DNA of 64,000 nt, from contig JAQSWU010000001.1 of assembly GCA_029266475.1 (NCBI GenBank), forward strand, positions 1 to 64,000. The letters are read 5' to 3'. The notes below the pieces were generated by a model. The model was given only the letters and a program-made list of their open reading frames with translations. It did not search any database and was not told the DNA's origin. Made by a program: the position numbers and the translations under genes. The stretch's first letter is position 1. Each line of letters opens with the position of its first letter. Positions 55,304 through 64,000 of this stretch are shown here, one piece after another. Source of the DNA: Rickettsiaceae bacterium (GTDB lineage: Bacteria > Pseudomonadota > Alphaproteobacteria > Rickettsiales > Rickettsiaceae).

Positions 55304-56446
55304 TTAAGACCAAAGGCCTTTCATTTTTTTAAAAAAGCCTGAATCTGAATCATCACCTTTATCTTTTATGAACTCTTTATCAAGCTCCTCAAGTAATTCA
55401 CGTTGTCTTGGAGTTAGATTTTTTGGTACATCAATAATAACATGCGCGAACATATCACCTCTCAGGCTTGAGCGTACTTTGCTCATACCTTTACCCTTAA
55501 GCTTAAGTATATCACCACTCTGCGTACCAGATGGGATTTTTAACTGCACGCTTCCACCTTCAATAATAGGAACCTCGATTGATCCACCAAGCGCTGCCTG
55601 CGTAAAACTAACTGGCACTTTACAATGAATATCGGATTTATCGACTTTAAAAAATTGATGAGCTTGAATATTAACAAACACATAAAGATCACCAGGATGA
55701 CCACCTCTAATGCCCTGCTCACCCTCACCAGCAAGCCTTATTCTTGTTGCATCTTCAATGCCGGCAGGAATATTTATCGCTAAAGTCTTTTGTGTTTCTA
55801 CTCTGCCCTCTCCACCGCATTTTTTACAAGGGTTTTTTATAACCTGGCCTGCACCATTACATTTGTGACAAGTCTGCTCAACGGCGAAGAAGCCTTGCTG
55901 CATCCTAACATACCCATAACCATTACAATCACCGCAAGTTGTAGTACTACCTTTATCGGCACTACCCTTACCATCGCAATCCCCACATTTTACCGCAGTT
56001 CTAAAAGAAATATTTCTTGAAACCCCGGAAAAAGCTTCTTCAAGCGTTATGCTTATGTTATAGCGCAGGTCTGAGCCTTTCACTTGAGTAGAGGTGCGCC
56101 TACGCCCACCTCTTGCTCCCATAAAATCACCAAATACATCACTGAATATATCAGAAAAATCCATACCAGAGAAGCCATGGAAGTCTCCTTGCGAGAATCC
56201 GCCACCTCCTCCTCCACCCTGACTGAAGGCTGCATGACCGAACCTGTCATAAGCTGCTCTTTTTTGCGGATCTTTCAAAACATCATATGCTTCGTTTATC
56301 TCTTTGAATTTTTGTTCAGCCGCACTATCTCCTGGATTTTTATCGGGATGATATTGCATAGCAAGCTTACGGTAAGCTTTTTTTAAGTCCTCTTCAGAAG
56401 CACCTTTACTAACACTTAAGATTTGATAATAATCTTGTTTAGACAT
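55304..56446 (-). CDS. dnaJ: chaperone DnaJ
   Basis: 380 aa, full length. J domain (1-70) with the HPD motif in [11 protein letters not shown], glycine/phenylalanine-rich linker (about 75-110), four zinc-finger repeats [27 protein letters not shown] and CKKCGGEGR (about 145-210), then the two substrate-binding domains. It delivers unfolded proteins to DnaK and stimulates its ATPase. It follows dnaK with 111 bases between them, the standard order. Confidence 0.98.
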   Translation of the reverse strand: MSKQDYYQILSVSKGASEEDLKKAYRKLAMQYHPDKNPGDSAAEQKFKEINEAYDVLKDPQKRAAYDRFGHAAFSQGGGGGGGFSQGDFHGFSGMDFSDIFSDVFGDFMGARGGRRRTSTQVKGSDLRYNISITLEEAFSGVSRNISFRTAVKCGDCDGKGSADKGSTTTCGDCNGYGYVRMQQGFFAVEQTCHKCNGAGQVIKNPCKKCGGEGRVETQKTLAINIPAGIEDATRIRLAGEGEQGIRGGHPGDLYVFVNIQAHQFFKVDKSDIHCKVPVSFTQAALGGSIEVPIIEGGSVQLKIPSGTQSGDILKLKGKGMSKVRSSLRGDMFAHVIIDVPKNLTPRQRELLEELDKEFIKDKGDDSDSGFFKKMKGLWS

Positions 56447-56557
56447 ATATCTCTACTGCATATATTAATTGCAAAAGGGGTATAATACCCCCCTAATTTT
56501 TGTATTAAGCTAACGTAAAAAATGGTTAAAACGTATTACGCTCTAACCATTTCCATA

Positions 56558-58465
56558 TTACTTCTTATTGTCGCTCACATCTTCATAATCAGCATCTACT
56601 ATCTTGTCTTCTTCAGATTGAGCATTATTAGCATCATTATTACCTGCTTGCGCTCCTGCTGCTTGACTCGCTTGATACATAGCTTGGCCTATTTTTACAG
56701 AAGCTTGAGTTAGAGCATCAGTCTTAGCCTTTAGCTCATCTAAATTTTCAGACTCAAGTACGGCTTTAAGGTTGCTTACAGCTTGTTCAACTTCAGCCTT
56801 ATCAGAGCTAGATAACTTATCACCATATTCTTTTAAGCTTTTTTCTGTAGAATATATAAGACCATCAGCCTGATTGCGAGCTTCAATTAACTCTTTACGT
56901 TTTTTATCTTCAGCACTGTGCGCTTCTGCATCTTTTATCATTTGCTGAATGTCAGTTTCTGTTAAACCACCAGATGATTGAATAGTTACTTTTTGCTCTT
57001 TACCAGTTGCTTTATCTTTTGCAGATACATGCACAATACCGTTAGCATCAATATCAAAAGTTACTTCAATTTGTGGCATACCTCTTGGCGCTGGCGCAAT
57101 ACCTTCAAGATTAAATTGGCCAAGTAGTTTATTAGCTGCAGCCATCTCACGCTCACCTTGGAACACACGTATTGTAACAGCAGTTTGACTATCCTCAGCA
57201 GTTGAGAACACTTGGCTTTTCTTAGTCGGAATTGTCGTGTTTCTATCAATTAACCTTGTAAACACCCCACCTAAAGTTTCAATACCAAGTGATAATGGTG
57301 TTACGTCAAGAAGAAGAACGTCTTTAACATCGCCTTGTAATACACCTGCTTGAATAGCAGCACCAAGCGCTACCACTTCATCTGGGTTTACACCTCTATG
57401 TGGCTCACGGCCAAAGAATTCTTTAACCTTATCAATTACTTTAGGCATACGGGTCATACCGCCTACAAGCACTACATCTTGGATATCAGAAGCTTTAAGA
57501 CCAGCATCTTGTAATGCTTTACGGCATGGCTCAATAGTTTTTTCAATTAAATCATCAACTAGCGACTCAAGCTTTGCACGAGTAAGCTTCATATTAAGGT
57601 GCTTAGGACCGCTAGCATCAGCTGTAATATATGGAAGATTAATATCAGTTTGCTGGGTTGAAGATAATTCCTTCTTGGCTTTCTCCGCAGCTTCTTTTAA
57701 TCTTTGTAGAGCTAGTGGATCTTGCTTTAAATCTATACCTGCTTCTTTTTTGAACTCATCAACAAGGTAGTTTAATATTCTCATATCGAAATCTTCACCA
57801 CCAAGGAATGTGTCACCATTAGTAGCCTTAACTTCAAATACCCCATCACCAATCTCAAGGATTGATACGTCGAATGTACCGCCGCCTAGGTCGTATACTG
57901 CAATGGTTTTTGCTGCTGATTTATCAAGCCCATAAGCCAGCGCTGCCGCTGTTGGCTCGTTAATAATACGAAGCACTTCAAGACCGGCAATTCTACCAGC
58001 GTCTTTAGTCGCTTGTCTTTGCGAATCGTTAAAATATGCTGGAACTGTAATTACAGCTTGCGTTACCTTTTCACCTAAGTAATTTTCAGCAGTGTCTTTC
58101 ATTTTTTGTAAGACCATAGCTGCAATCTGCACTGGCGAATATTTTGTTCCTTGAATTTCGATTACCGCATCGCCATTTTCCGCTGCAACAACGTTGAAAG
58201 GAACCTCTGACTTGAACTTTTTAACGATAGAATCGCTGTAGTTTCTACCAATAAGTCTTTTACTTGCAAAAACTGTGTTTTTTGAATTTTGTACAGCTTG
58301 ACGCTTTGCAGGCTCACCTACTAATTTCTCACTATCTGTGAATGCAACTATAGAAGGTGTTGTTCTCAAACCTTCTGCATTTGCTATAACCTTTGGCTCT
58401 TTACCTTCCATTACAGCTACGCATGAATTGGTTGTACCAAGGTCAATTCCTATAACTTTTGCCAT
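56558..58465 (-). CDS. dnaK: chaperone DnaK (Hsp70)
   Basis: 635 aa. The ATPase domain begins [20 protein letters not shown] and has [37 protein letters not shown] and [10 protein letters not shown]; the substrate-binding domain begins near residue 390 ([14 protein letters not shown]) and the helical lid ends in [18 protein letters not shown], with the typical acidic end. AAGGAGA lies 7 bases before the ATG. It folds and protects proteins with DnaJ and GrpE; grpE is not in the window. Confidence 0.98.
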   Translation of the reverse strand: MAKVIGIDLGTTNSCVAVMEGKEPKVIANAEGLRTTPSIVAFTDSEKLVGEPAKRQAVQNSKNTVFASKRLIGRNYSDSIVKKFKSEVPFNVVAAENGDAVIEIQGTKYSPVQIAAMVLQKMKDTAENYLGEKVTQAVITVPAYFNDSQRQATKDAGRIAGLEVLRIINEPTAAALAYGLDKSAAKTIAVYDLGGGTFDVSILEIGDGVFEVKATNGDTFLGGEDFDMRILNYLVDEFKKEAGIDLKQDPLALQRLKEAAEKAKKELSSTQQTDINLPYITADASGPKHLNMKLTRAKLESLVDDLIEKTIEPCRKALQDAGLKASDIQDVVLVGGMTRMPKVIDKVKEFFGREPHRGVNPDEVVALGAAIQAGVLQGDVKDVLLLDVTPLSLGIETLGGVFTRLIDRNTTIPTKKSQVFSTAEDSQTAVTIRVFQGEREMAAANKLLGQFNLEGIAPAPRGMPQIEVTFDIDANGIVHVSAKDKATGKEQKVTIQSSGGLTETDIQQMIKDAEAHSAEDKKRKELIEARNQADGLIYSTEKSLKEYGDKLSSSDKAEVEQAVSNLKAVLESENLDELKAKTDALTQASVKIGQAMYQASQAAGAQAGNNDANNAQSEEDKIVDADYEDVSDNKK

Positions 58466-58731
58466 TTGTTTTCTCCTTAAAATAATTTTTTGTAACCTTA
58501 ATCGGTTAGCTGATAGTTAGTTATATAGTGCAGAAATTTTCTTTCCCAAGTCTTAAGCAAATAAAATTATTAAAATTTTTAGGCGAAACCTTTCAGGCGC
58601 TTTGTTTCAAGGAGTTACAAAAGATTTAACGTCAGCATTCAGTTTAATTAATAATACCTAAAAGGCTCAATGTTTTTAATTTAATCAAAATTATATTGAA
58701 CATTTTAGGATACTAGGTTTATATCTGTAAC

Positions 58732-59847
58732 TTATAATAAAAGAAATTTTTTAAACCTTTCTAGGGCTTCAGGCATGTTTCTTCGGCCAAAACCAATCCT
58801 AAAGTAGTTATTTGGCATATCGTATACTGAAGCTGGAAGTAATAACACCCCTGCCTCTTTAACTAGACGATCATAAAAAGTGTCAAAGTTATCACCTTTT
58901 TTGAACTTTACCAGCCCTACACACCCACCTTCCGGGCGAACCCATGAAAAAAGGTCATGGTAGGTAGTGAAAAATTTATCCAATATTTTCAAATTATCCT
59001 CTGTAATAGCGTTATTACGAGCAAGCAATCTATCCATATTCTTAAGCGCAATCAAGGTTAATATCTCAGAAGGAGCACTGTTACATATAGAAGTATAATG
59101 CTTCATATGTTCGATTCTTTTCAGAAGCTCTTGGTCTTGGCAAGCAATCCACCCAACTCTAAGCCCCGCCAAGCCAAAAGCTTTACTCATTACCCCTAAT
59201 GATACTCCTCGATGATAAAGCTCAACTATCGGCTTTGCCCATGTCTCACTCGGATTACCTAGCAATCTATAAACTTCATCAGAAAATAGCCAAATGCCAT
59301 GTTTGTCTAAAAGACTTATCAAGCTCAATGACTCTTCATTAGTAATTACTTGCCCTGTGGGATTATGCGGGAAATTAATAACTACACATTTAGTATTCGG
59401 CTTAATTGCTTGCTTAATAGCATCTATATCTATACGCCAATTATTCTCTTCCTTAAGCGGAACAGCCGTTATTTCACACCCTTTGAGCATTGGCACTTCC
59501 ATAAGTGATTGATAACAAGGTGTTAGTGCTATAACATGATCTCCAGGATTACATAATATATATAGAGAACAAAAAATCCCTTCTTCAGCACCAGCAAAAC
59601 ATAATATATTTTGCTTATCAAGGGATGGGTAAAGACTGCGCGCAATTTGCGCTCTTAAAATAGGCAAGCCATAAGTTTCAGTATAACCGAGGCGCAATTC
59701 ATCCCATAACTCTTTTTCTTCTCTACTAGCCATATCAATTAGCTCTTTAACAGAAAAACTTTCTGCATCTGAGCAGCAAAGCAAGTACGGTGCACTAAAC
59801 TCGTATTGCGCTAAATACTCTTCAAGTTTAAATATGTTGACTGACAT
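58732..59847 (-). CDS. PLP-dependent class I/II aminotransferase
   Basis: 371 aa, fold type I. Motifs in order: cofactor-ring region GAEEGIFCSLYIL, VVINFPHNPTGQVI (about 154-167), DEVYRLLG (about 190-197) and the Schiff-base Lys in GVMSKAFGLAGLRVGWIACQ (about 216-235); the C-terminal FRIGFGRRNMPEALE holds the substrate-carboxylate Arg. The amino donor is not evident. It is translationally coupled to the YheO-like regulator: the regulator's stop lies 2 bases before this ATG and the ribosome binding site GGAGA is inside the regulator gene. The pair probably handles an amino acid sensed by the regulator. Confidence 0.9.
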   Translation of the reverse strand: MSVNIFKLEEYLAQYEFSAPYLLCCSDAESFSVKELIDMASREEKELWDELRLGYTETYGLPILRAQIARSLYPSLDKQNILCFAGAEEGIFCSLYILCNPGDHVIALTPCYQSLMEVPMLKGCEITAVPLKEENNWRIDIDAIKQAIKPNTKCVVINFPHNPTGQVITNEESLSLISLLDKHGIWLFSDEVYRLLGNPSETWAKPIVELYHRGVSLGVMSKAFGLAGLRVGWIACQDQELLKRIEHMKHYTSICNSAPSEILTLIALKNMDRLLARNNAITEDNLKILDKFFTTYHDLFSWVRPEGGCVGLVKFKKGDNFDTFYDRLVKEAGVLLLPASVYDMPNNYFRIGFGRRNMPEALERFKKFLLL

Positions 59848-59848
59848 T

Positions 59849-60427
59849 TTATCTCCATTCTTTTAAATATTTAAAAATAGTAGCCCTACCCATTTTAAGA
59901 ATTTCTGCTATATAATCAGCTGCATTCTTTTCTGAAAAAGCTCCGATTGAATATAAATTCTCGACCAAAATCTTCTTCTGGGAGTTACTTAAATGTTGGA
60001 AATCCCATCCTTTCTCTTTCAAAAATGCATGAACAGATATATGCAACTTTTCTTGCCAATCATTTTTGAATAAAGCTTCAGGTTTCTTAGAATAAGAAAT
60101 CTCTAAAAAATGATGACTTAAAGCTTGAAGTTGATTAAAAATTGATACATCGAAATTTATGCAAAAAAGATAATTACCCTCTATTGGAACAGATATAGAA
60201 CGTATTAGGCGCCCATCAAAATTGAGCTTACTATATATTACTTCCCCTATATCTTTATCTAATTCATCCGGGCTAAGTAGAGATGGATCACCAATCTGCC
60301 TTTTAGATAAATTTCCTTCAATGTAGTATATAGATCCTTTATTAAGATCATGTATTACAACCTCAACCAAAGGACTCATTAAAGCCACTATTGCCTTACA
60401 TAAGGGAATATAATTAGAAAGCGTCAT
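59849..60427 (-). CDS. YheO-like PAS/HTH transcriptional regulator
   Basis: 192 aa. The N-terminal PAS-like YheO domain (1-115) has the family start CKAIVALMSPLVEVVIHDLN and RSISVPIEGNYLFCINFDVS; the C-terminal HTH (about 140-192) ends AADYIAEILKMGRATIFKYL. Homologues include DauR and often regulate neighbouring amino-acid or D-amino-acid genes. Here it is the first gene of a two-gene operon with the PLP aminotransferase, so the aminotransferase is the likely target. Regulation of its own operon is inference. Confidence 0.85.
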   Translation of the reverse strand: MTLSNYIPLCKAIVALMSPLVEVVIHDLNKGSIYYIEGNLSKRQIGDPSLLSPDELDKDIGEVIYSKLNFDGRLIRSISVPIEGNYLFCINFDVSIFNQLQALSHHFLEISYSKKPEALFKNDWQEKLHISVHAFLKEKGWDFQHLSNSQKKILVENLYSIGAFSEKNAADYIAEILKMGRATIFKYLKEWR

Positions 60428-60521
60428 TTGATACCTTTTAGTATTTATATTAATGCAATATAGACTAAAAAGTATACTTTGTCAAAATTTATTTATTAAT
60501 TTATTATATACATGAATCCAA

Positions 60522-61475
60522 TTAAACCCCATCGCGTTTTGCACCAGGATGGGCATTGTTATAAACCTTAAGCAAGCGCTCGGTGTCAACCTTAATGTAT
60601 CGCTGAGTGGTTGATAGGCTCTCATGCCCAAGTAACTCTTGTATTACTCTAAGGTCCGCCCCCTGCCCGAGCAAGTGCGTTGCAAAACTATGACGAAAAG
60701 CATGAGGGCTAGCATGCTCTGGCAGCCCTAACATCCTTCTCAAATTTATTAGCTTCTTATTAAAGACATTAGCTTGGAGAACATTACCCTTTTCCCCTCT
60801 AAAAATAGGCTCATCGTTTGCGATATTAAAGGGCAATTGGCTTAAATATTTCTCAATAGACTCCTGCGCTAAAATAAGAAGCGGGACAATTCGCTGTTTC
60901 TTACCCTTACCCGTTATTTTAATATAGTCACTCCCTAGATCATTTTTGGTAAGCGAAAGAGCTTCTGAAATACGCAGACCTGTGCAGTAAATTAATATTA
61001 AAAGAGCCTTATCGCGCGCTCCTACCCAATCTTCTTCAGAGAGTATCTCTATGTTAGACACAGCCTTCATTGTTTGATCAATATTTAAAGCCTTAGGCAA
61101 TGGCTTCTTTAACCTAGGACCTTTAACTGTAGTCAGTGCACTAACTGTATATCCTTTAGTTTTCTCTATAAATTTATAAAAGCTTTTTATTGAGGATAAA
61201 GCGCGGGCACTAGATGAATATTCAAAATTATCGTTTTTCCGCTGCGTTAACCAAGCCCTAATATTGCTAAGCTTAATATCAAGCAGAGTGCTTAACTCTA
61301 ATCCCCCACCATTATAGGAGCTAGCAAAATTCAAAAAATTTTGTAAATCTTGCTGGTAAGCTATAGTAGTATGGTGCGACACAGCTTTTTCTAAAGAAAG
61401 CCAATTTATCCAATCTCTTATAATCTCTTTCAGCCCGTCTGAAATATGCGAAGCTTGTTCTAACCAGTGTATCAT
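60522..61475 (-). CDS. xerC: tyrosine recombinase XerC
   Basis: 317 aa. N-terminal SAM-like core-binding domain (about 15-105) and catalytic domain with Arg in YCTGLRISEALSL, Lys in ITGKGKKQRIVPL, HAFRHSFATHLLGQGADLR (His and Arg), LGHESLSTTQRYIKVD with the nucleophile Tyr. The end TERLLKVYNNAHPGAKRDG matches alphaproteobacterial XerC rather than XerD. With XerD it resolves chromosome dimers at dif. Its ATG overlaps the mnmE stop (TAATG). Confidence 0.93.
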   Translation of the reverse strand: MIHWLEQASHISDGLKEIIRDWINWLSLEKAVSHHTTIAYQQDLQNFLNFASSYNGGGLELSTLLDIKLSNIRAWLTQRKNDNFEYSSSARALSSIKSFYKFIEKTKGYTVSALTTVKGPRLKKPLPKALNIDQTMKAVSNIEILSEEDWVGARDKALLILIYCTGLRISEALSLTKNDLGSDYIKITGKGKKQRIVPLLILAQESIEKYLSQLPFNIANDEPIFRGEKGNVLQANVFNKKLINLRRMLGLPEHASPHAFRHSFATHLLGQGADLRVIQELLGHESLSTTQRYIKVDTERLLKVYNNAHPGAKRDGV

Positions 61476-62803
61476 TATTTCCCTATACAGAAATTGGCGA
61501 ATATCTCTCCTAAGATCTCGTCTACGCTTATTTTACCGGTAATTTGGCTTAGAGCCCGTGCTGCAAGCCTAATATCTTCTGCTGCTAAAACAATATCTTT
61601 ATCAAAATTGAAGTTACTAAGCAGAATTAAAGCCTCATTTAAACTTTTTCTATAGCGGAGACGAGTGATAGCTGGGGTTTCAGAGGGCCTTGCAAGAGTT
61701 TCTGCTTTCCTTGTTATCTCATCAAGCAAAAGCTCCATTCCTGCCTTCTCCTTTACCGATAAAGCAAGCACCTTGTTTCCTTGATATGATATATTTTGCC
61801 TTTGGTGCTTTAAATCAATCTTATTGGCGATAATTATAGTGTTATCATCAATCAACTCTAAGAAATGGGAGTCTTTCGGCATACCTTCCGCAATATCGAA
61901 TATAAAGATTTTAATATCCGCTTGACTTGCAGCAATTTGCGCTCTTTTAATTCCCTCTGCTTCAATCTCATCCTCTGTCGCTCTAATCCCTGCTGTGTCA
62001 GCAATTACAATAGGATAACCGTTTATGTCTAAATGTATTTCAAGCACATCTCTAGTAGTTCCAGCTTTGGTTGATACAATAGCCACTTCTCGCCGCGCTA
62101 AGTAGTTAAGAAGACTCGACTTTCCAGCGTTAGGCGGACCAAATATAGCAAGTTTAATACCGTTTCTGAGCCTTTCGCCTCTGGTATTGTCGTTTAAGTG
62201 AGAATTAATAGCTTGCTTAAGCCTGCATAAATTAGCATTGACTCCATCCAAGACGCTATCTGGAATTTCTTCATCTGGAAAGTCAATATAGGCTTCTAGC
62301 AAACTTTGGATCTTAAGCAAATCATGGCGCCACCCTTCATAAAGCTTCTCAAGTTCTCCACTCATCTGCCTTATTGCTTGACGAACTTGCTGAGATGTTT
62401 CGGCCTCTATTAAGTCAGCTAGCCCTTCCGCAGCTGTTAAATCCATCTTATTGTTTAAAAAAGCTCTTTTAGAAAATTCACCAGGCTCTGCAAGCCTCAA
62501 ACCCTCAATAGACATCAAGCTTTCTATTAACATATTACCGATCGCAATACTGCCATGCGTATGAAATTCTATTACGTCTTCTCCGGTAAAACTATTAGGC
62601 GCTTTGAAATATATAACAATTGCTTTATCAAATATAATATTGTTTTCCGGTGAATACAAATTCACCAATTGAGCTTCTCTTGGCTTTAAAGTAACATCTG
62701 GACAAATTATATCTATTGCCCTTAAGGCATTAATACCGCTAATTCTAAATACTGAAACCCCTGCTTTACCTGGCGCAGAGCTTAATGCAAATATAGTATC
62801 CAC
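61475..62803 (-). CDS. mnmE: tRNA modification GTPase MnmE
   Basis: 442 aa from a GTG start (MDTIFALSSAPGKAGVSVFR). The N-terminal folate-binding domain has FTGEDVIEFHTHGS and EPGEFSKRAFLNNKMDL; the G domain (about 210-370) has GPPNAGKSSLLNYL, DTAGIRATEDEIE and NKID; the C-terminus ends with the catalytic FCIGK. With MnmG it modifies the wobble uridine of several tRNAs. It overlaps xerC by one base. Confidence 0.97.
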   Translation of the reverse strand: MDTIFALSSAPGKAGVSVFRISGINALRAIDIICPDVTLKPREAQLVNLYSPENNIIFDKAIVIYFKAPNSFTGEDVIEFHTHGSIAIGNMLIESLMSIEGLRLAEPGEFSKRAFLNNKMDLTAAEGLADLIEAETSQQVRQAIRQMSGELEKLYEGWRHDLLKIQSLLEAYIDFPDEEIPDSVLDGVNANLCRLKQAINSHLNDNTRGERLRNGIKLAIFGPPNAGKSSLLNYLARREVAIVSTKAGTTRDVLEIHLDINGYPIVIADTAGIRATEDEIEAEGIKRAQIAASQADIKIFIFDIAEGMPKDSHFLELIDDNTIIIANKIDLKHQRQNISYQGNKVLALSVKEKAGMELLLDEITRKAETLARPSETPAITRLRYRKSLNEALILLSNFNFDKDIVLAAEDIRLAARALSQITGKISVDEILGEIFANFCIGK

Positions 62804-62937
62804 TTAAAACTTATCCTCTTGATGAAAATTTACTTTTAATATATGCTAACCGCTAAATTTGGCTTACACTAAAAGATACAGCTAATAAAATATTTTGTAA
62901 ACTTCTGCGATAACATTTAAGGATCATAACGGAAATT

Positions 62938-64000
62938 ATGCCTAGAAATAACAATGCTGAAAATAATAATCCACTAACCCTATCATATAATTATGTAGAT
63001 AAAGTAAAAGAATATTGTAGTAAAATTCTTTCTTTAACAAAAGCAAGCTTCCCGAAGGAAGTTAATTTTGAGAAATTCGCTGAAATATTTTATTCCTACA
63101 TCCCAATAGATTATTTAAAAAAAGATAAAATAGAGCTATTTAGCGAGATCCTCAAAGATAACTATAATTTCTTCAAAATTAGAAGTAGTAAGTCAACGCT
63201 TGATATTACTCAAAATACTGCTTCCGATGGTCAAGGATTTTTAACTATAAAACTCTTAACTGATGACAAACCTTTTATAGTAGATTCTATCAAAGCCTTG
63301 CTTTCTAAAAGGAACTTAGAGGCAGAATTTATTCTGCACCCTGGAATAAAAAGCCTGCGTGACAAAAAAGGCAACCTTGAGTATATTGATCATAATCCTT
63401 TCAACACAGCTTACCAATCCGAGCTTCTTATCTTTACAAGAGTTCCTGGGACTTTTAATAAAGAAATATTAAATGATCTAGAAATAAGGATTAAGGAAGT
63501 TCTAGCTAAAATTGAGCAGATTACAACTGCTTGGCAGGATATTTTAGAAAAAGTAGAAGATTTAGCAAACGATATTACCTCATACATACCTATAATAAAA
63601 AATTCTTACTCAGAGACTATAGTTGAGAATAATATAGAGGAAATCTCTTCACTGCTAAAATGGCTTAAGGACGAAAACTTCATATTCCTTGCCTGCGTTG
63701 ATTATCAATTATCTAATTCACCTAAGTCAAGCACCCATAATATTACCTCAAGGCTAGGAATTACAGCAATTTCAGAGGCTAATACTGAAAAATATTTATA
63801 TGATGTAATCGATCTTTCAACTAACAGCGAAAATAGCAAAAAACTAGCAATATTTGGGAAGATATATCAGTTCTCCCCTATTCATAAATATGACAATATC
63901 TCTTTCATCCTGGTTAAGTATTTCGATAAAGAAGGTATATATATAGGTGGAACAATAATCCTTGGTCATTATGGCTCAAGCTTATATTACCAAACCGTTA
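62938..64000 (+). CDS. NAD-specific glutamate dehydrogenase, large type (N-terminal part)
   Basis: Open from ATG 62938 to the right edge, 354 codons visible; the family is about 1600 residues, so about four fifths lie outside. The N-terminus contains ILSLTKASFPKEVNFEKFAE, the ACT-like GFLTIKLLTDDKPFIVDSIK (the hallmark DxPFxVDS) and LLKWLKDENFIFLACVDYQL (like LLRWL.D..F.FLGYREY), both typical of the bacterial NAD-GDH family. The enzyme converts glutamate to 2-oxoglutarate and ammonia, and in Rickettsiales feeds host glutamate into the TCA cycle. It is divergent from mnmE. The assignment rests on these N-terminal motifs. Confidence 0.85.
   Translation, partial: MPRNNNAENNNPLTLSYNYVDKVKEYCSKILSLTKASFPKEVNFEKFAEIFYSYIPIDYLKKDKIELFSEILKDNYNFFKIRSSKSTLDITQNTASDGQGFLTIKLLTDDKPFIVDSIKALLSKRNLEAEFILHPGIKSLRDKKGNLEYIDHNPFNTAYQSELLIFTRVPGTFNKEILNDLEIRIKEVLAKIEQITTAWQDILEKVEDLANDITSYIPIIKNSYSETIVENNIEEISSLLKWLKDENFIFLACVDYQLSNSPKSSTHNITSRLGITAISEANTEKYLYDVIDLSTNSENSKKLAIFGKIYQFSPIHKYDNISFILVKYFDKEGIYIGGTIILGHYGSSLYYQTV

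Noticed and set aside
58585-58611. CTTGAAA and downstream sequence on the minus strand as a heat-shock promoter of dnaK
   Set aside because: The -35-like CTTGAAA is present, but no -10 box lies at the spacing expected for the alphaproteobacterial RpoH promoter.

Overview
The window reads as AT-rich chromosomal DNA of an obligate intracellular alphaproteobacterium of the order Rickettsiales, probably one with a relatively large accessory genome such as a protist-associated or Midichloria-like lineage. Alphaproteobacterial markers are CtrA, the hemD / mitofilin-like / HemY cluster, an alphaproteobacterial-type XerC, AddA and the start of a large NAD-glutamate dehydrogenase. Host-association markers are at least six ankyrin-repeat genes, a Fic protein and several lineage-specific predicted effectors. 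Species assignment is inference; no rRNA gene lies in the window.

Layout. 1-7.2 kb: the start of an unknown gene running off the left edge, then two ankyrin-repeat genes (about 1410 and 692 aa). 7.4-10.9 kb: LpoA-like lipoprotein divergent from rsmI, tRNA-Gln(TTG), and an FAD oxidoreductase. 11-13.6 kb: three unrecognised proteins, one with two membrane helices, a proline-rich tail and a WH2-like motif. 13.7-18.3 kb: infC (AUU start) and thrS, folC, a small ORF, tRNA-Thr(GGT). 18.8-21.2 kb: an ankyrin protein fused to a class I glutamine-amidotransferase-type domain with an intact Cys-His-Glu triad. 22-29.6 kb: ctrA, addA, a Fic-MerR fusion with a substituted inhibitory motif, and a two-gene unknown operon behind a leader with competing hairpins. 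29.7-32.9 kb: PstS-like protein, lpxA, degenerate response regulator, PCu(A)C copper chaperone. 33-36.3 kb: three short ankyrin-type paralogues sharing an unnamed C-terminal module. 36.5-46.7 kb: housekeeping (der, hemD, mitofilin-like, hemY, zapE, tmk, tsaD, a small unknown, glyS, glyQ). 46.9-55.3 kb: two tandem ABC exporters followed by three members of an unknown protein family; between members one and two lies a frameshifted remnant of an ABC exporter 3' end that supplies the stop codon of member one, recording a duplication followed by a fusing deletion. 55.3-64 kb: dnaJ, dnaK, a PLP aminotransferase coupled to a YheO-like regulator, xerC, mnmE, and the 5' part of NAD-glutamate dehydrogenase.

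How it fits together. Most blocks are core translation, tRNA modification, cell-envelope, DNA repair and chaperone functions. Between them sit accessory islands (ankyrin and GATase, Fic, ABC exporter plus unknown family) that are flanked by non-coding gaps carrying a dispersed repeat with a run of seven to nine C residues. The islands are where the undescribed biology is most likely: the Ank-GATase fusion, the ABC exporter/unknown-family unit, and the shared C-terminal module of the short ankyrin proteins.
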